This document shows positions 1 through 8,567 of a stretch of DNA of 64,000 nt, piece after piece. The translations under genes and the position numbers were made by a program. Source of the DNA: RYN-230 sp963760405 (GTDB lineage Bacteria; Actinomycetota; Actinomycetes; Streptosporangiales; Streptosporangiaceae); contig CAVXCV010000007.1 of assembly GCA_963760405.1 (NCBI GenBank), positions 124,001 to 188,000 of the forward strand. Direction: 5' to 3'. Positions within the stretch are counted from its first letter, which is position 1; the number at the start of each line of letters is the position of its first letter. The notes below the pieces were generated by a model. It saw only the letters and a program-made list of their open reading frames with translations, was not told where the DNA came from and did no database searches.

Positions 1-1
1 G

Positions 2-391
2 GCAGGCACCACCCCGGTCGTGTTCAACTGGGACTACCTCAACCTGCCCAGCTACGTGGGCGTGTCGAACTGGAAGGTGTTCGTGCCGCCGGGCGAGCCG
101 CTGGGCGGGTACTACACGCAGGCCATCAACAAGAGCGCGCCGCACCCGGCCGCAGCCCGGCTGTGGGAGGAGTTCCTCTACTCCCAGGCCACCGGCGGTG
201 GCCAGAACCTGTGGCTGCAGGGCGGCGCCCGGCCGGTCGAGCAGCCGGCCATGACGTCCAACGGCACTATCGACAAGACGGCCGCGTCGGCCCTCCCGGC
301 GGTGAGCGGAACCCCCGTCTTCCTCACCCAGGCCCAGGCCACCAGCGCCGCCAATTACCTGGCGACGAACTGGCAGAAGGCCATCGGCTAG
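2..391 (+). CDS. ABC transporter substrate-binding protein, C-terminal part
   Basis: The window opens inside this gene; 129 residues of the C-terminus remain and the start is outside. The fragment resembles the C-terminal lobe of PotD/Fe3+-type extracellular solute-binding proteins, with an alternating pattern of aromatic segments (VFNWDYLNLPSY, GGYYTQAINK, ARLWEEFLYS) and an end at an amphipathic helix (AANYLATNWQKAIG). It ends 9 bp before a permease gene and heads an operon of two permeases, an ATPase and a metallophosphoesterase. In that layout it would be the secreted, lipid-anchored or cell-wall-zone receptor. The substrate cannot be read from the fragment. The adjacent phosphoesterase makes a phosphorus compound an inference worth testing; polyamine or iron are alternatives of the same family. 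Confidence 0.85.
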   Translation, partial: AGTTPVVFNWDYLNLPSYVGVSNWKVFVPPGEPLGGYYTQAINKSAPHPAAARLWEEFLYSQATGGGQNLWLQGGARPVEQPAMTSNGTIDKTAASALPAVSGTPVFLTQAQATSAANYLATNWQKAIG

Positions 392-400
392 CGAGGAAAT

Positions 401-1267
401 GTGACCATCGCTGCCACAGCGGAGGCCGGCGCCCAGCCCACCCGGGCCGGGCGCCGGCCTTCGGTTCCCGCCTGGGTGGGCACCGTCCCCTTCCTGGCCT
501 ACGTCGGGGTCTTCCTGCTCCTGCCCACCGGGCTGGTAATTTTCAACGCGTTCAAGAACCAGAATGGCCAGTTCGAGCTGGCCGGTCTTAAGGCCCTCGG
601 CAGCTCGGCGGTGCGCAGTTTTTTCGTCGGCTCGCTCGAGCTGGCCCTGATCTCGTCCCTGGTCGGGGCGGTCTTCGGGGCGATCCTGGCCTACGCGGTG
701 GCGACCGGTAACCCGGACGGCACGGTGCGCCGGCTGTACCTGGCCGTTTCCGGGGTGCTGGCCCAGTTCGGCGGGGTCACCCTGGCGTTCGCGTTCCTCG
801 TCCTGATCGGGCCGGTCGGCCTGCTGATACACGCCACCTGGTTCTACGACTTCCCGTGGGGCATCGTGGTGATCTACGCATACTTCCAGATCCCGCTGAT
901 GGTGCTGGTCTTCCTGCCCGCGATCGACGGGCTGAAGGTGCAGTGGCGGGAGGCCTCGGAGAACCTGGGCGCGTCGGCCTGGCAGTACTGGCGGCATGTG
1001 GGCGGGCCGCTGCTGACGCCGGCCTTCCTCGGGGCCACGCTGCTGCTGTTCGCCAACGGGCTGTCCGCCTTCGCCACGATCCAGGCCTGGGAGAACCAGA
1101 TCGCCTACATCGTGCCGCAGCAGATCAGCACCGCGCTCAACAGCGAGGTCGGGCTGAGCAATGCCAACGAGGCTGACGTGCTCGCCCTCGGTATGGTGAT
1201 CATGGTGGCCATCGTGATGACGGGATACGCGCTGTTGCAGCGCCGGGCGGCACGATGGCTCCGGTAA
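401..1267 (+). CDS. ABC transporter permease (PotB/CysU type)
   Basis: This 288-residue membrane protein is the first permease of the importer. The GTG start at 401 has the purine-rich GAGGAAA just upstream. About six hydrophobic segments are visible, beginning after a basic, proline-rich N-terminus of about 25 residues. The cytoplasmic EAA loop for contact with the ATPase is seen near residues 185-205 (WREASENLGASAWQYWRHVGGPLL follows the EAAxxLGAS..F pattern). Its 3' end overlaps the next permease by 13 bp, so the two are probably translationally coupled and form a heterodimer. Confidence 0.9.
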   Translation: MTIAATAEAGAQPTRAGRRPSVPAWVGTVPFLAYVGVFLLLPTGLVIFNAFKNQNGQFELAGLKALGSSAVRSFFVGSLELALISSLVGAVFGAILAYAVATGNPDGTVRRLYLAVSGVLAQFGGVTLAFAFLVLIGPVGLLIHATWFYDFPWGIVVIYAYFQIPLMVLVFLPAIDGLKVQWREASENLGASAWQYWRHVGGPLLTPAFLGATLLLFANGLSAFATIQAWENQIAYIVPQQISTALNSEVGLSNANEADVLALGMVIMVAIVMTGYALLQRRAARWLR

Positions 1268-2109
1268 CCGCACTGGGCGAGTCCTCGCTGGCCGCGCCGG
1301 CCAGGGGCATGCGCGGCATGCAGGCGGGGCGGCGCAGGCGGCTGAACGCCTTCCGCTACCTGGTCTTCACCGTGTTCGGGCTGTTCTTCCTGCTGCCGTT
1401 CCTGGCGATGGTCAGGTTCTCGCTGGAGGGAAGCAAGCTCGGCACCTGGTCGCTGTCGGCCTGGTCGCAGATCGTCTCGTACCCGGGCCTGTTCGGCGCG
1501 GTCGAGATCACCCTGGAACTGGCCGTCATCACCTGCGCGGTCATGCTGGTGCTGCTGGTGCCGACCATGATCTGGGTCCAGCTGCGGGTGCCGTGGATGA
1601 CCCGGACCATCGAGTTCCTCTGCGTGCTGCCGCTCACCATCCCCGCGATCGCCCTGGTGGTCGGGCTGGCCACGGTCTACAACCGGATCAGGCACTACGA
1701 GCTGTCCGCGCTCATGCTGTTCTGGGCCTACGTAGTCCTGGCGCTGCCGTACGCCTACCGGGCGCTGGCGGCCGGCCTGGCCGGGATGGACGTCACGACC
1801 ATGTCCGAGGCCGCGCGCAGCCTCGGGGCCAGCTGGTTCACCGTGATCGTCCGGGTGATCGTGCCCAACATGCGGCAGGCGATCCTGAACGCCCTGCTGC
1901 TGACCGGGGCGCTGGTCCTCGGCGAGTTCACCATCGCCTACCTGCTGCTCTACACCAACCTCCAGGTGGCGCTGTATTCGATCAGCCGGAACACGCCGAA
2001 CGCCGGGGTGCTCTTCTCCACCTCGGCCGCGTCCCTGCTGTTCGCTCTCGTCCTGCTGCTTATCGTTTCCTACGTCGGCCGCAACCGCCGTGGCCGGAAA
2101 ATGAGGTAG
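1255..2109 (+). CDS. ABC transporter permease (PotC/CysW type)
   Basis: Second permease of the importer, 284 residues. The start ATG lies inside the last codons of the preceding permease gene. Six or so transmembrane segments are visible. The EAA motif is clear around residues 183-200 (TMSEAARSLGASWFTVIVRVIVP). The N-terminal 30 residues are basic and cytoplasmic. It is followed 5 bp later by the GTG start of the ATPase gene. The family is the binding-protein-dependent inner-membrane component; with the first permease it would form the channel. Confidence 0.9.
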   Translation: MAPVTALGESSLAAPARGMRGMQAGRRRRLNAFRYLVFTVFGLFFLLPFLAMVRFSLEGSKLGTWSLSAWSQIVSYPGLFGAVEITLELAVITCAVMLVLLVPTMIWVQLRVPWMTRTIEFLCVLPLTIPAIALVVGLATVYNRIRHYELSALMLFWAYVVLALPYAYRALAAGLAGMDVTTMSEAARSLGASWFTVIVRVIVPNMRQAILNALLLTGALVLGEFTIAYLLLYTNLQVALYSISRNTPNAGVLFSTSAASLLFALVLLLIVSYVGRNRRGRKMR

Positions 2110-2114
2110 GGCAC

Positions 2115-3225
2115 GTGACATCGCCGATGACCGGAACGCAGGACACCACGGCCAGGTCCGCGGTCGAGGTGCGGCTGGAAGGGCTGCAGCCGGCACTACG
2201 GCCCGGTCGTGGCACTGGACAAGCTCGACCTGACGCTGCACGCCGGTGAGCTGGTGGCCCTGCTCGGCCCGTCGGGCTGCGGCAAGACCACCACCCTGCG
2301 GCTGCTGGCCGGCCTGGAGGATGCCGACACGGGAACGATCACGGTCGGCGGGCGGGACATCACCCGTCTCCCGGCCAGCAAGCGGGACATGGGCATGGTG
2401 TTCCAGGCCTATTCCCTGTTCCCGCACATGACCGCCCGGGAGAACGTGGCGTTCGGCCTGCGGCTGCGCCGGATCAGCAAGGCGGAACGAGACCGGCGGG
2501 CCCTGGAGATGCTGGACCTCGTCGGCCTGTCCGAGCAGGCCGGCCGGTACGCCCACCAGATGTCCGGCGGCCAGCAGCAGCGGGTCGCGCTGGCCCGGGC
2601 GCTGGCCATCCAGCCCCAGGTGCTGCTGCTGGACGAGCCGCTGTCCGCGCTGGACGCCAAGGTCCGGGCGCAGTTGCGGGACCAGATCCGGCGGATCCAG
2701 CTCGAGGTGGGCATCACCACCCTGTTCGTCACGCACGACCAGGAGGAGGCGCTGGCCATCGCGGACCGGGTCGGCGTGATGCGGGCCGGCCAGCTGGAGC
2801 AGCTGGCCCCGCCGACCGAGGTCTACTCCCGCCCGGCGACCCCGTTCGTGGCCGAGTTCGTCGGCCTCAGCAACCGGCTGGCCGGCACGGTCAGCGGCAG
2901 CACAGTGACCGTGCGGGGACGTGACCTGCCCCTGGTCGACCTGTCCGTGCCGCCCGGGCCGGTCACCGCGCTGGTCCGGCCGGAGGCGGTCACCCTGGCC
3001 TCGGACGCCAGCGGCGATACCGGCCCGCTGGCCGGCACCGTGATCGCCACCACGTTCCTCGGCGCCACCAGCCGGGTCACCGTGGACCTGGGCGACACCA
3101 CGATCCTGGCCCAGCTGCCCACCTCGGAAGCAGCCGAACTGACCGCGGGCAGCCGGGTCACCCTGACCATCCGGCCGGACCCGGTGCTCGTGGCGGTGGA
3201 CTCCGCCGCTGTGACGGAGGAGTGA
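2115..3225 (+). CDS. ABC transporter ATP-binding protein, frameshifted near 2190
   Basis: Import ATPase of the PotA/CysA type. Walker A (GPSGCGKTT), Q-loop (VFQAYSLFPHMT), signature (MSGGQQQRVALARAL), Walker B (LLLDEPLSALD) and the H-loop (VTHDQEEAL) are all present, followed by a C-terminal TOBE-like region. The family's first beta strand (AVEVRLEGLQ) is encoded from the GTG at 2115 in one frame. The remainder (HYGPVVALDKLDL onward) is in the next frame. One extra C at the CC of 2190-2191 explains this; removing it gives 369 residues without interruption. If the shift is real, translation would have to restart near 2209, losing the first strand. The gene overlaps the phosphoesterase gene by 4 bp (GTGA). 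Confidence 0.88.
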
Positions 3226-4955
3226 GTCGGCCGGGGGGGTCCGGCGTACCGTTCCCAGGGCCCGCAACGAACACCTCTGCCCCGCCACTGACCACCGCGC
3301 AGCGGCTGGGTCCGGGGGCGGTGCTGCGCACCGGGGTATCCGCTCCGTACCGGGCCATCGAGATCATCGACGGCGAGCCGCACATCGTCCGGGACGACCT
3401 GGGGGCCAGCCCTGAGGCGGCGGGGTCGCGATCGCGACCGTTGCTGACTTTGGTGCACATCACCGACCTTCAGCTCGCGGACGTGCAGTCACCGACGCGC
3501 TTCGAGTTCCTCAACCGCTACTACATCGATCCCAGGTACGCCAAGATCGTGCCGGTGCAGCGGCCGCAGGAGGCGCTGGCTGGGCACGCGGTGGACGTCA
3601 TGCTGCGCACGATCAACGGCCTGCGCGGGCCGGTCACCGGGGCACCCCTGGATCTCGCGGTGACCACCGGCGACGCGATCGACAACGCGCAGTGGAACGA
3701 GACCCAGGCGTTCCTCACCCTGTTCGACGGCGGGCTGTTCACCCAGAACTCCGGCGGTCCCGGGTATACCGGGGTGCAGTCCATGGACTGGCCGGACGAA
3801 GTGTTCTGGAAGCCAGACGGGCCCGGCATCAGTATTGACGGCATCCGCGGCCCGGACATCTTCCGCCGCGACTTCGGCTTCCCGCACTACCCGGGGCTGC
3901 TGGAGCGGGCCATGGCCGAGTTCTCCGCGGCCGGGCTGACTGTCCCGTGGCTGTCCTGCTTCGGCAACCACGAGGCGCTCAACCAGGGCGTGGGGGTGGT
4001 CACGCCGGGTATCGCCAGCGCGCTCACCGGCCGCCGGAAGCCGCTGGCGCTGCCGGACGGCTTCGATCCGGAGCGGGCACACGATCTGTTCACCAGCCAT
4101 CCGGAGGTCTTCATGGCGGGCCCGGCCCGGGTCGTGCCCGCCGACCCAGCCCGCCGGGCGGTGACCCGGCGGGAGTTCGTGGAGGCGCACTTCCGGGCGG
4201 ACGCGCGGCCCGCCGGGCACGGCTTCAGCGAGCAGAACCGGCTCGACGGCACCGCGTACTACAGCTACGACACGCCCGTCGCCCGGCTCATCGCGCTGGA
4301 CACCAACTGCCTGGCCGGCGGGGCGGACGGCTGCCTGGACCGGACGCAGGCGCGCTGGCTGGAAGAGCAGCTGGCCGAGGTGCACTCGGCCTACCGGGAC
4401 CCGGCCGGGGAGGAGGTCCGCACCGGGCACGAGGACCGGCTGGTCATCCTGTTCTCCCACCACGGCCTCGACACGCTCACCAACACCCAGGGGGCGCACC
4501 ACGCGCCGGGCGGCGAGCCGCTGCTCGGCGTGGCCGAGGTCCTCGCCCTGCTGCACCGCTTCCGCAACGTCGTGCTGTGGCTGAACGGGCACACGCACAT
4601 CAACGCGGTGCGGGCCCGCCGCGACTCCACCGACCCGGCCCGCGGCTTCTGGGAGGTCACCACCTGCGCCATCGCCGACTGGCCGTGCCAGACCCGGATG
4701 GTCGAGCTGATCGAGACCGGCGGCCAGCTCTCCATCGTGGCCACCATGGTGGACCACGCCGCGCCGCTGGGCCCGCGGCCGGTGCCCACCACCGCTGACT
4801 TCGCCACCGATGACCTGGCCGCGCTGCACCGGGAACTGGCCGTCAACGTGCCGTTCGGCGGCGGGCACACGGCCGGGGCGGGCATCGCCACCGACCGGAA
4901 CGTGGACCTGCGGGTCAACCCGCCGTTCCCGCTCAGCCGGCTAGCCGACCGCTAG
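3222..4955 (+). CDS. Metallophosphoesterase, TIGR03767-like
   Basis: A 577-residue calcineurin-like phosphoesterase starting at a GTG that overlaps the ATPase stop codon by 4 bp. Metal-binding signatures are visible: an early HITDLQL strand corresponding to DxH, TTGDAIDNAQ (GDxxD), CFGNHEAL (GNHE), LFSHHGLD and NGHTHINAV (GHxH). The length and the internal segment spacing resemble the actinobacterial TIGR03767 family. No clear N-terminal signal peptide is seen. Operon position with an importer suggests that it hydrolyses a phosphoester linked to the imported compound, but that is inference. It converges with the cyanase gene with 4 bp between the stop codons. Confidence 0.88.
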   Translation: MSRPGGSGVPFPGPATNTSAPPLTTAQRLGPGAVLRTGVSAPYRAIEIIDGEPHIVRDDLGASPEAAGSRSRPLLTLVHITDLQLADVQSPTRFEFLNRYYIDPRYAKIVPVQRPQEALAGHAVDVMLRTINGLRGPVTGAPLDLAVTTGDAIDNAQWNETQAFLTLFDGGLFTQNSGGPGYTGVQSMDWPDEVFWKPDGPGISIDGIRGPDIFRRDFGFPHYPGLLERAMAEFSAAGLTVPWLSCFGNHEALNQGVGVVTPGIASALTGRRKPLALPDGFDPERAHDLFTSHPEVFMAGPARVVPADPARRAVTRREFVEAHFRADARPAGHGFSEQNRLDGTAYYSYDTPVARLIALDTNCLAGGADGCLDRTQARWLEEQLAEVHSAYRDPAGEEVRTGHEDRLVILFSHHGLDTLTNTQGAHHAPGGEPLLGVAEVLALLHRFRNVVLWLNGHTHINAVRARRDSTDPARGFWEVTTCAIADWPCQTRMVELIETGGQLSIVATMVDHAAPLGPRPVPTTADFATDDLAALHRELAVNVPFGGGHTAGAGIATDRNVDLRVNPPFPLSRLADR

Positions 4956-4959
4956 CCTG

Positions 4960-5418
4960 TCACCACGCGTAGGGCAGGAACTTCCCGTCCAGCACGACCA
5001 CCACGCGGTCGCCGGCCGGGTCCGGCTCGCGGCGCACCTCGAACCGGAAGTTGATGGCGCTCATGATGCCATCGCCGAACTCCTCGTGGATGAGTTCCTT
5101 GAGGGTCGGGCCGTACACCTGGAGCACCTCGTAGAACCGGTACATGGTCGGGTCCGTGGGGACCGCGGCGTCCAGCCCCCCGCGGGTCGGCTGGAGCTGC
5201 AACGCCTGCCGCACCTCGGCGTCCAGGTCCAGTACCGCCCCGGCCGCGGCCGCCTGCCCGGCGGTCATCGGCTGCTGGCCAAGTAGCGCCGAGGTGGTCC
5301 AGGCCACCGGGCGGCCCACGGCCTCGGCCAGCTGCGCCCAGGTCACGCCGAGCCGGGCCTTGGCCGCGCGGACCACTTCGGCCGCTTCCTTCTTGGTCAT
5401 CATCGGGTCTTTGGTCAT
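4960..5418 (-). CDS. cynS: Cyanate hydratase (cyanase)
   Basis: Converts cyanate and bicarbonate to carbamate, which decays to ammonia and CO2. The 152-residue protein has the family's two parts: an N-terminal helical bundle (about 1-85) and a C-terminal dimer domain ending in the typical LDGKFLPYAW. The catalytic triad of E. coli CynS (R96, E99, S122) is matched by R94, E97 and S120 in YRFYEVLQ and IMSAINFR. The length is close to the E. coli 156. Alternative starts are Met6 and Met7. The gene stands alone on the minus strand, with no cynR or carbonic anhydrase gene beside it. Confidence 0.97.
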   Translation of the reverse strand: MTKDPMMTKKEAAEVVRAAKARLGVTWAQLAEAVGRPVAWTTSALLGQQPMTAGQAAAAGAVLDLDAEVRQALQLQPTRGGLDAAVPTDPTMYRFYEVLQVYGPTLKELIHEEFGDGIMSAINFRFEVRREPDPAGDRVVVVLDGKFLPYAW

Positions 5419-5529
5419 CCAGTCCCTCCCAGGCCGAGTTGCCGTACCCGGTGTCTGCTTTAAAGTCGCGTTTATTCAAATCATCCGCCATGGCTCGCCT
5501 CTGCTGTGACCTGCGCCTATCATCGACCG

Positions 5530-6213
5530 ATGCGGCGTGAGTCCTCGACTGTGGTCGCCCTGGCGGGCGAGCTGCCCGATGAGCTGCTGGCCGGGCTGAC
5601 CCGGTTTCCCAATGTGGCCCTGGTCCGGCCGCCTGCCGCGGAGCAGGAGCCGGACCGGCTGACCGCGGCCGCTCTGGCCCTGGGCCAGGCCACCGGGCGC
5701 GGATCCACCTTCGTGCTGGTGCCGGCCGACCCGCTCGCGGACGTGGCCGCGCAGTGGACGGCCATGTGGGACCTGTCCAGCGGCCCGCCCGGGCCGGCCG
5801 GGTTCGAGCAGGCGGCCGCCGCGGCCCTGGCCGCGTGGCGGGCCGGCCGGTTCGAGCTGCCCGACTACTACCTGGCCGTGGGCACCGCGGCGGAGGCGGC
5901 GGACGGGTCGTTCCCCAGTGCCAGGCTTCCCCCGTGCTGGCTTCCCCAGTGCGCGGGCTTCCCCCGTGCCGACTTCCCCCGTGCCGACTTCTACCTCGGC
6001 CCGCTCCGGGCGGCCCGGCCGCACCGGGTCGCGGCCGTGCCCCGGCGGCCTGGGACGGATCAGCCCAGCCCGGCCGAGCAGGCCGCCCGGGTGGTGCAGG
6101 CGCTCCGGTCACTGCCGCACGGGCCGTGGTGGCCGCCGCTGGCGGAGATCCTCGACACCGCGCGCCGCTTCTTCCCCGGGAGCCTGGCCGGTACCAGCCC
6201 AGCCGGTGCCTGA
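5530..6213 (+). CDS. Hypothetical protein with internal short repeats
   Basis: A 227-residue protein of unknown function. It begins with an alpha/beta-looking segment (STVVALAGELPDELLAGL...VALVRPP) and has a central stretch FVLVPADPLADVAAQWTAMWDL. Codons for residues about 128-155 lie in an imperfect 15-bp tandem repeat (5911-5990, unit like TTCCCCCGTGCCGAC) whose copies differ in length. The repeat is therefore probably expanding and not conserved. The start at 5530 was preferred to a GTG at 5506 because the hydrophobic strand begins close after it. It reads toward the MarR gene. No motif allows a functional call. Confidence 0.6.
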   Translation: MRRESSTVVALAGELPDELLAGLTRFPNVALVRPPAAEQEPDRLTAAALALGQATGRGSTFVLVPADPLADVAAQWTAMWDLSSGPPGPAGFEQAAAAALAAWRAGRFELPDYYLAVGTAAEAADGSFPSARLPPCWLPQCAGFPRADFPRADFYLGPLRAARPHRVAAVPRRPGTDQPSPAEQAARVVQALRSLPHGPWWPPLAEILDTARRFFPGSLAGTSPAGA

Positions 6214-6228
6214 TACTGCGGAAGCGTA

Positions 6229-6261
6229 TACTTCATTTCCGTGATACACGGAAATGAAGTA
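6229..6261. promoter_or_regulatory. Perfect 33-bp palindrome over the MarR start codon
   Basis: TACTTCATTTCCGTG, then ATA, then CACGGAAATGAAGTA: two 15-bp arms with complete complementarity around a 3-bp spacer. The likely GTG start of the MarR gene (6241) is the last triplet of the left arm. MarR proteins bind dyads of about this size as dimers, so this is a strong candidate autoregulatory operator. Its AT-rich arms stand out from the surrounding G+C-rich DNA. As RNA it would also form a hairpin masking the start. Confidence 0.8.
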
Positions 6262-6741
6262 CCTGAGGGCAGGAGGACCGCCGAGGCGGCGCCCGCCCCC
6301 GGACGGCCTGCGCCTGGGCCGGCTGCGCCGTCGGTGCTGCTCGCGGTACAGCGGGCGGCGCACCGGACGCTGACCGTGCTCATGGCGGACCTGGCTGACC
6401 TGGAGCTGACCGCCTCCGAGGTCAACGTGCTGGCCAACCTGATCAGCCATTCCGGGCCGGAGCCGGGGCCCAGCGTGGGGCAGCTCAGCCACGGCACCGG
6501 CACGAAGGCCACGACGCTGACGGGGGTGCTGGACCGGCTGGAACGCCGCGGTTACCTCACCCGGCAGCTGGATCCCGCGGACCGGCGCTCGTTCCGGATC
6601 GTGCTCACCCCCGCGGGCCGGGCCGCGGCCAGCCGGATCCACCAGGCCGTCGCGAGCGTGGACCAACGCGCCACCGCTGACTGCACTGCGGCCCAGCTCG
6701 CCGGGTTCCACGCGGTCACCAACATCCTGGGAGCCAGCTGA
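6241..6741 (+). CDS. MarR family transcriptional regulator
   Basis: A 166-residue winged-helix regulator. After a variable Pro/Ala-rich N-terminus comes the MarR core: a dimerisation helix (LLAVQRAAHRTLTVLMADLAD), TASEVNVLANLI, a recognition helix (GTKATTLTGVLDRLERRGYL) and the wing (DPADRRSFRIVLTPAGR). The GTG at 6241 has no Shine-Dalgarno sequence and lies within the palindrome at 6229-6261. Translation may therefore be leaderless, or start a little downstream. The stop overlaps the next gene (TGATG), which would be co-transcribed. The ligand is unknown. Confidence 0.88.
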   Translation: MIHGNEVPEGRRTAEAAPAPGRPAPGPAAPSVLLAVQRAAHRTLTVLMADLADLELTASEVNVLANLISHSGPEPGPSVGQLSHGTGTKATTLTGVLDRLERRGYLTRQLDPADRRSFRIVLTPAGRAAASRIHQAVASVDQRATADCTAAQLAGFHAVTNILGAS

Positions 6742-7187
6742 TGCCGCCCAACGATCCGCAGCACGGGCCCGGGCCGCACGCCGCGGCCCGGCCAGACGCC
6801 GAGTTCGCCGCGCTGCTAAGCGTGATCACCGCCGGGCGAGGCGAGTTCGGCCACCGGGAGCACCTGCACCTGGCGTTCCAGGCCATCCGGCGGTACGGCA
6901 TGCCCGCGGCCACCGCGAAGGTCTGCGACTGGATCCGGATGCTCGCCCGCTACCAGCAGCACCCGCAGAAGTACCACCACACGATGTCCCGGGCCTGGGT
7001 GGAGATCGTGGCCTGGCACCTGGCCGCCGACCCGGACGTGCCCAGCTTCGCCGTCTTTGCCGACCGCAACGCCGCGCTGCTGGACAAGCGGCTGCTGACC
7101 CGGCATTACCGGCCGGCCACCCTGGCCGCCGGGCCGGCCCGGGCCGGCTGGGTCCCGCCCGACCTGGCGCCGTTCCCCTGGGCCTGA
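6741..7187 (+). CDS. Conserved hypothetical protein, MarR operon partner
   Basis: A 148-residue protein translationally coupled to the MarR gene through TGATG. Helical, with a conserved-looking histidine-rich core (FGHREHLHLAFQAIRRYG; QKYHHTMSRAWVEIVAWHL) and a C-terminal LLDKRLLTRHYRP...WVPPDLAPFP. I recall similar uncharacterised actinobacterial proteins but no assigned function. The paired histidines could bind a metal or cofactor, but no known motif fits. Its placement suggests that it is the function controlled by the MarR protein. Confidence 0.75.
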   Translation: MPPNDPQHGPGPHAAARPDAEFAALLSVITAGRGEFGHREHLHLAFQAIRRYGMPAATAKVCDWIRMLARYQQHPQKYHHTMSRAWVEIVAWHLAADPDVPSFAVFADRNAALLDKRLLTRHYRPATLAAGPARAGWVPPDLAPFPWA

Positions 7188-7196
7188 GCCAGCAGG

Positions 7197-8006
7197 TCAG
7201 CTGAGGGCCACCACGAGCAGGACGGTGGCGGTGGTCAGCTCGATGGTGGCGCCGAAAACGTCGCCGGTCATCCCGCCGAGACGCCGCCGGGCGGTCTGCC
7301 GGAGCAGCGCCGCGGCCAGCAGCCCGGCCGCCGTGGCGAGCAGCCAGCGCCCGGCCAGCGCGACTCCGCCCAGCCCCACCCCGCCCAACCCGAAGCCCGT
7401 GCCCGCCGCGGCCACCACCAGCGCGGCCAGGCCCGCCCACCGGGCCCGGGCACTGGTCCGGCCCGCCACCAGCGCGCCCAACCCGCCCGGGCGCGCGGCC
7501 GGCCCTCCGGTAGCCAGCAGCACCGCGACCCGGCCGGTCACCACGGCCAGCACCAGCGCACCCGCGCCGTCCAGCCCCCGCGGCACCGTGCCCAGCGCGG
7601 TCACCTGGATCAACACCACCAGCAGCAGCGTGGCCACGCCCAGTGGGCCGGTGTCGGGCAGGCGCATGATGGCCAGCGCCTCGGCCGCCGGGCGGCGGCT
7701 GCCCAGCCCGTCCGCGGTGTCGGCCAGCCCGTCCAGGTGCAGGCCACCGGTGAGCAGGGCGAGCACCGCGACGGCGAGCACGCCGCCGAGCAGCCGGCGT
7801 GGCCCACCAGCACCGCTAGCCTCAACGCACACCATCAACCCGGCCGCTACCACCCCGAGCAGGAGTCCCACGGCGGGCAGCCAGTAGACGGCCCGGACCG
7901 CCGCGGTCTCGTCGAGCTCAGCCGGGGCTCCCGCCGGGATCACCGTGAACAGGCTCAGCGCGACCCGCCAGGACCGGGTCCGCGGGGATCTCAGGTCCTG
8001 GGTCAT
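7197..8006 (-). CDS. cobS: Adenosylcobinamide-GDP ribazoletransferase
   Basis: Joins adenosylcobinamide-GDP and alpha-ribazole (phosphate) to give adenosylcobalamin (phosphate), the last step of B12 nucleotide-loop assembly, at the membrane. The 269-residue protein is strongly hydrophobic, with several transmembrane segments, and carries the family motif GGLHLDGLADTADGLGSRR. The start at 8006 (MTQDLRSPRTRSW) was chosen because upstream codons run into cobU, whose stop is 13 bp away. It is the last gene of the minus-strand cobalamin operon. Confidence 0.95.
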   Translation of the reverse strand: MTQDLRSPRTRSWRVALSLFTVIPAGAPAELDETAAVRAVYWLPAVGLLLGVVAAGLMVCVEASGAGGPRRLLGGVLAVAVLALLTGGLHLDGLADTADGLGSRRPAAEALAIMRLPDTGPLGVATLLLVVLIQVTALGTVPRGLDGAGALVLAVVTGRVAVLLATGGPAARPGGLGALVAGRTSARARWAGLAALVVAAAGTGFGLGGVGLGGVALAGRWLLATAAGLLAAALLRQTARRRLGGMTGDVFGATIELTTATVLLVVALS

Positions 8007-8019
8007 GGCGGTGTCCGGG

Positions 8020-8567
8020 TTACCGAAGTCGTTGCGGAATACCAGCAGTACACAGCCAGACCTCGTGACTCTCGGCAGCCACCCGCGCGTTGAGCACGCC
8101 CAGCTCATCGCGGAAACGCACACCGGACACGGTGGCCGGCACCACCCCGGAACCCACCTCGTTGCTGACCGCCACCACGTGCCGCTGGGTCGCCTGCCAC
8201 GCGGCCAGCAGCCCGTTGACCCGCCGGGCCAGTTCCTCGTCGGCGCCGCGGCGGTCCGCCCACAGCCCGCACTGCTCCATCACCCCGGCCAGCCAGGTGG
8301 ACAGGCAGTCGATCAGGACCGGGCCGGCTGCGGTGTGGCGAGGACCCGCTCCAGGTCCAGGGTTTCCAGCGTGGACCAGCTGGCCGGGCGGCGTTGCTGG
8401 TGGGCGCGCACGCGGGCGGCCCACTGCGGGTCGGCGGGGTCGGCGGCCGCCCCGGTGGCCACGTAGTCCACCCGGTCGCAGCCGGCCAGCATGCCTTCGG
8501 CGGTGACCGACTTACCGGACCGGGCCCCGCCCAGCACCAGGACCCGGTGCGGCTGCCGGGGGGTCAT
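8020..8567 (-). CDS. cobU: Adenosylcobinamide kinase / guanylyltransferase, frameshifted
   Basis: Phosphorylates adenosylcobinamide and transfers GMP to it. The N-terminal half (from 8567) has the P-loop GGARSGKS. The C-terminal half is in another frame (GPVLIDCLSTWLAG, VSNEVGSGVVP, FRDELGVLNARVA). The break lies at about 8325-8342, where one base appears to be missing; restoring it gives 182 residues, the usual CobU size. The start codon overlaps the stop of the bluB-cobT gene by 4 bp. If the shift is genuine the genome would lack this step unless another enzyme exists. Confidence 0.92.

Noticed and set aside
1105..3288. A 727-codon open frame on the minus strand opposite the ABC permease and ATPase genes
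   Set aside because: Low-complexity Gly/Arg/Gln/His translation typical of antisense frames in high-G+C DNA; the plus strand has motif-complete proteins.
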